A DNA stretch of 62,196 nucleotides from Pseudomonas sp. S31 (lineage in GTDB: Bacteria > Pseudomonadota > Gammaproteobacteria > Pseudomonadales > Pseudomonadaceae). Shown here in pieces: positions 62,169 to 62,196 of this stretch. A program made the translations under genes and the position numbers. The DNA lies in assembly GCF_016648105.1 (NCBI RefSeq), contig NZ_JACVVE010000035.1:1-62196 (forward strand), written 5' to 3'. Below the pieces are notes generated by a model. That model worked only from the letters and a program-made list of their open reading frames with translations. It was not told the DNA's origin and did no database searches. The number at the start of each line of letters is the position of its first letter. Position 1 is the stretch's first letter.

Positions 62169-62188
62169 GGCCTGCCGTCAGGCAGGCC
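62169..62188. repeat. Perfect 8-bp hairpin at the window end
   Basis: GGCCTGCC-GTCA-GGCAGGCC forms a GC stem with no T-run visible before the window stops. It may be part of a terminator for a gene outside the window. Confidence 0.5.
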
Positions 62189-62196
62189 CTGATTCT

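Noticed and set aside
1..62196. CRISPR array, tRNA or rRNA genes
   Set aside because: No regularly spaced direct repeats and no cloverleaf or rRNA sequence were noticed on either strand by reading alone.

Overview
The window looks like chromosomal DNA of a Pseudomonas, most likely of the P. putida group. It is GC-rich with dense, often overlapping genes. It carries many P. putida-type REP palindromes (core TGTAGGAGCGGGTTTACCCG). Its gene content (glutarate hydroxylase plus L-2-hydroxyglutarate oxidase, glucarate dehydratase, FecCD-type ABC importer, tesB, rhlE) fits that group. No rRNA, tRNA or CRISPR array was seen.

Region 1 (about 1-16,680) is an accessory island. It opens with the C-terminus of a tyrosine recombinase, apparently frameshifted, translationally coupled to a small integrase-associated protein. 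It then carries a tightly packed minus-strand operon that reads, in order of transcription: a small winged-helix-like protein (15,897-16,298), a 1757-aa DEAD/DEAH helicase with a C-terminal DUF1998-type cysteine module, a 930-aa SNF2-like helicase, a 1507-aa adenine-N6 methyltransferase, a 649-aa coiled-coil P-loop ATPase and an HNH nuclease. This is a multi-gene anti-phage-type system related to DISARM class 1 and to Helicase-Methylase-ATPase candidates, but it matches neither exactly. It is the best candidate here for an under-described system. A + strand terminator with no gene in front of it (16,681-16,706) marks the right border.

Region 2 (16,935-25,762) is a signalling block. A chemoreceptor-type protein converges on a six-gene operon encoding a stressosome (RsbR, RsbS, RsbT), a fused anti-sigma-type ATPase/PP2C phosphatase, a histidine kinase and a REC-PAS-HK-REC hybrid kinase. 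A YhcG/DUF1016 nuclease-fold protein lies upstream.

Region 3 (25,847-41,323) is mostly transport and catabolism: a GabP-like permease, an MFS transporter with a 2-hydroxyacid dehydrogenase and a divergent LysR gene, a gudP-gudD glucarate pair with a divergent FadR-type regulator and visible operator palindromes, a FecBCD-type iron-chelate/heme/cobalamin importer, a medium-chain dehydrogenase, a HAD phosphatase overlapping tesB, and a GNAT acetyltransferase.

Region 4 (41,515-51,170) holds housekeeping genes: histone-deacetylase-like protein, HI0933-family flavoprotein, RhlE helicase, YedA exporter, NYN nuclease, DUF2076, YciC, an EEP-family hydrolase, LysR and VOC proteins. The flavoprotein gene and its leader contain five perfect DnaA boxes plus two near matches within about 1 kb, far above chance.

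Region 5 (51,357-62,196) has an MHS transporter followed by pxpBCA, accB and accC. Together these encode all parts of a split urea-carboxylase-like enzyme plus a lactamase, probably for 5-oxoproline or a related lactam. Next comes a csiR / glaH-lhgO locus that converts glutarate through L-2-hydroxyglutarate to 2-oxoglutarate, with a clear operator palindrome and an intergenic hairpin. Last is an aromatic-acid:H+ symporter-type MFS gene bracketed by related REP-derived repeats, one of which has perfect 64-bp inverted arms.
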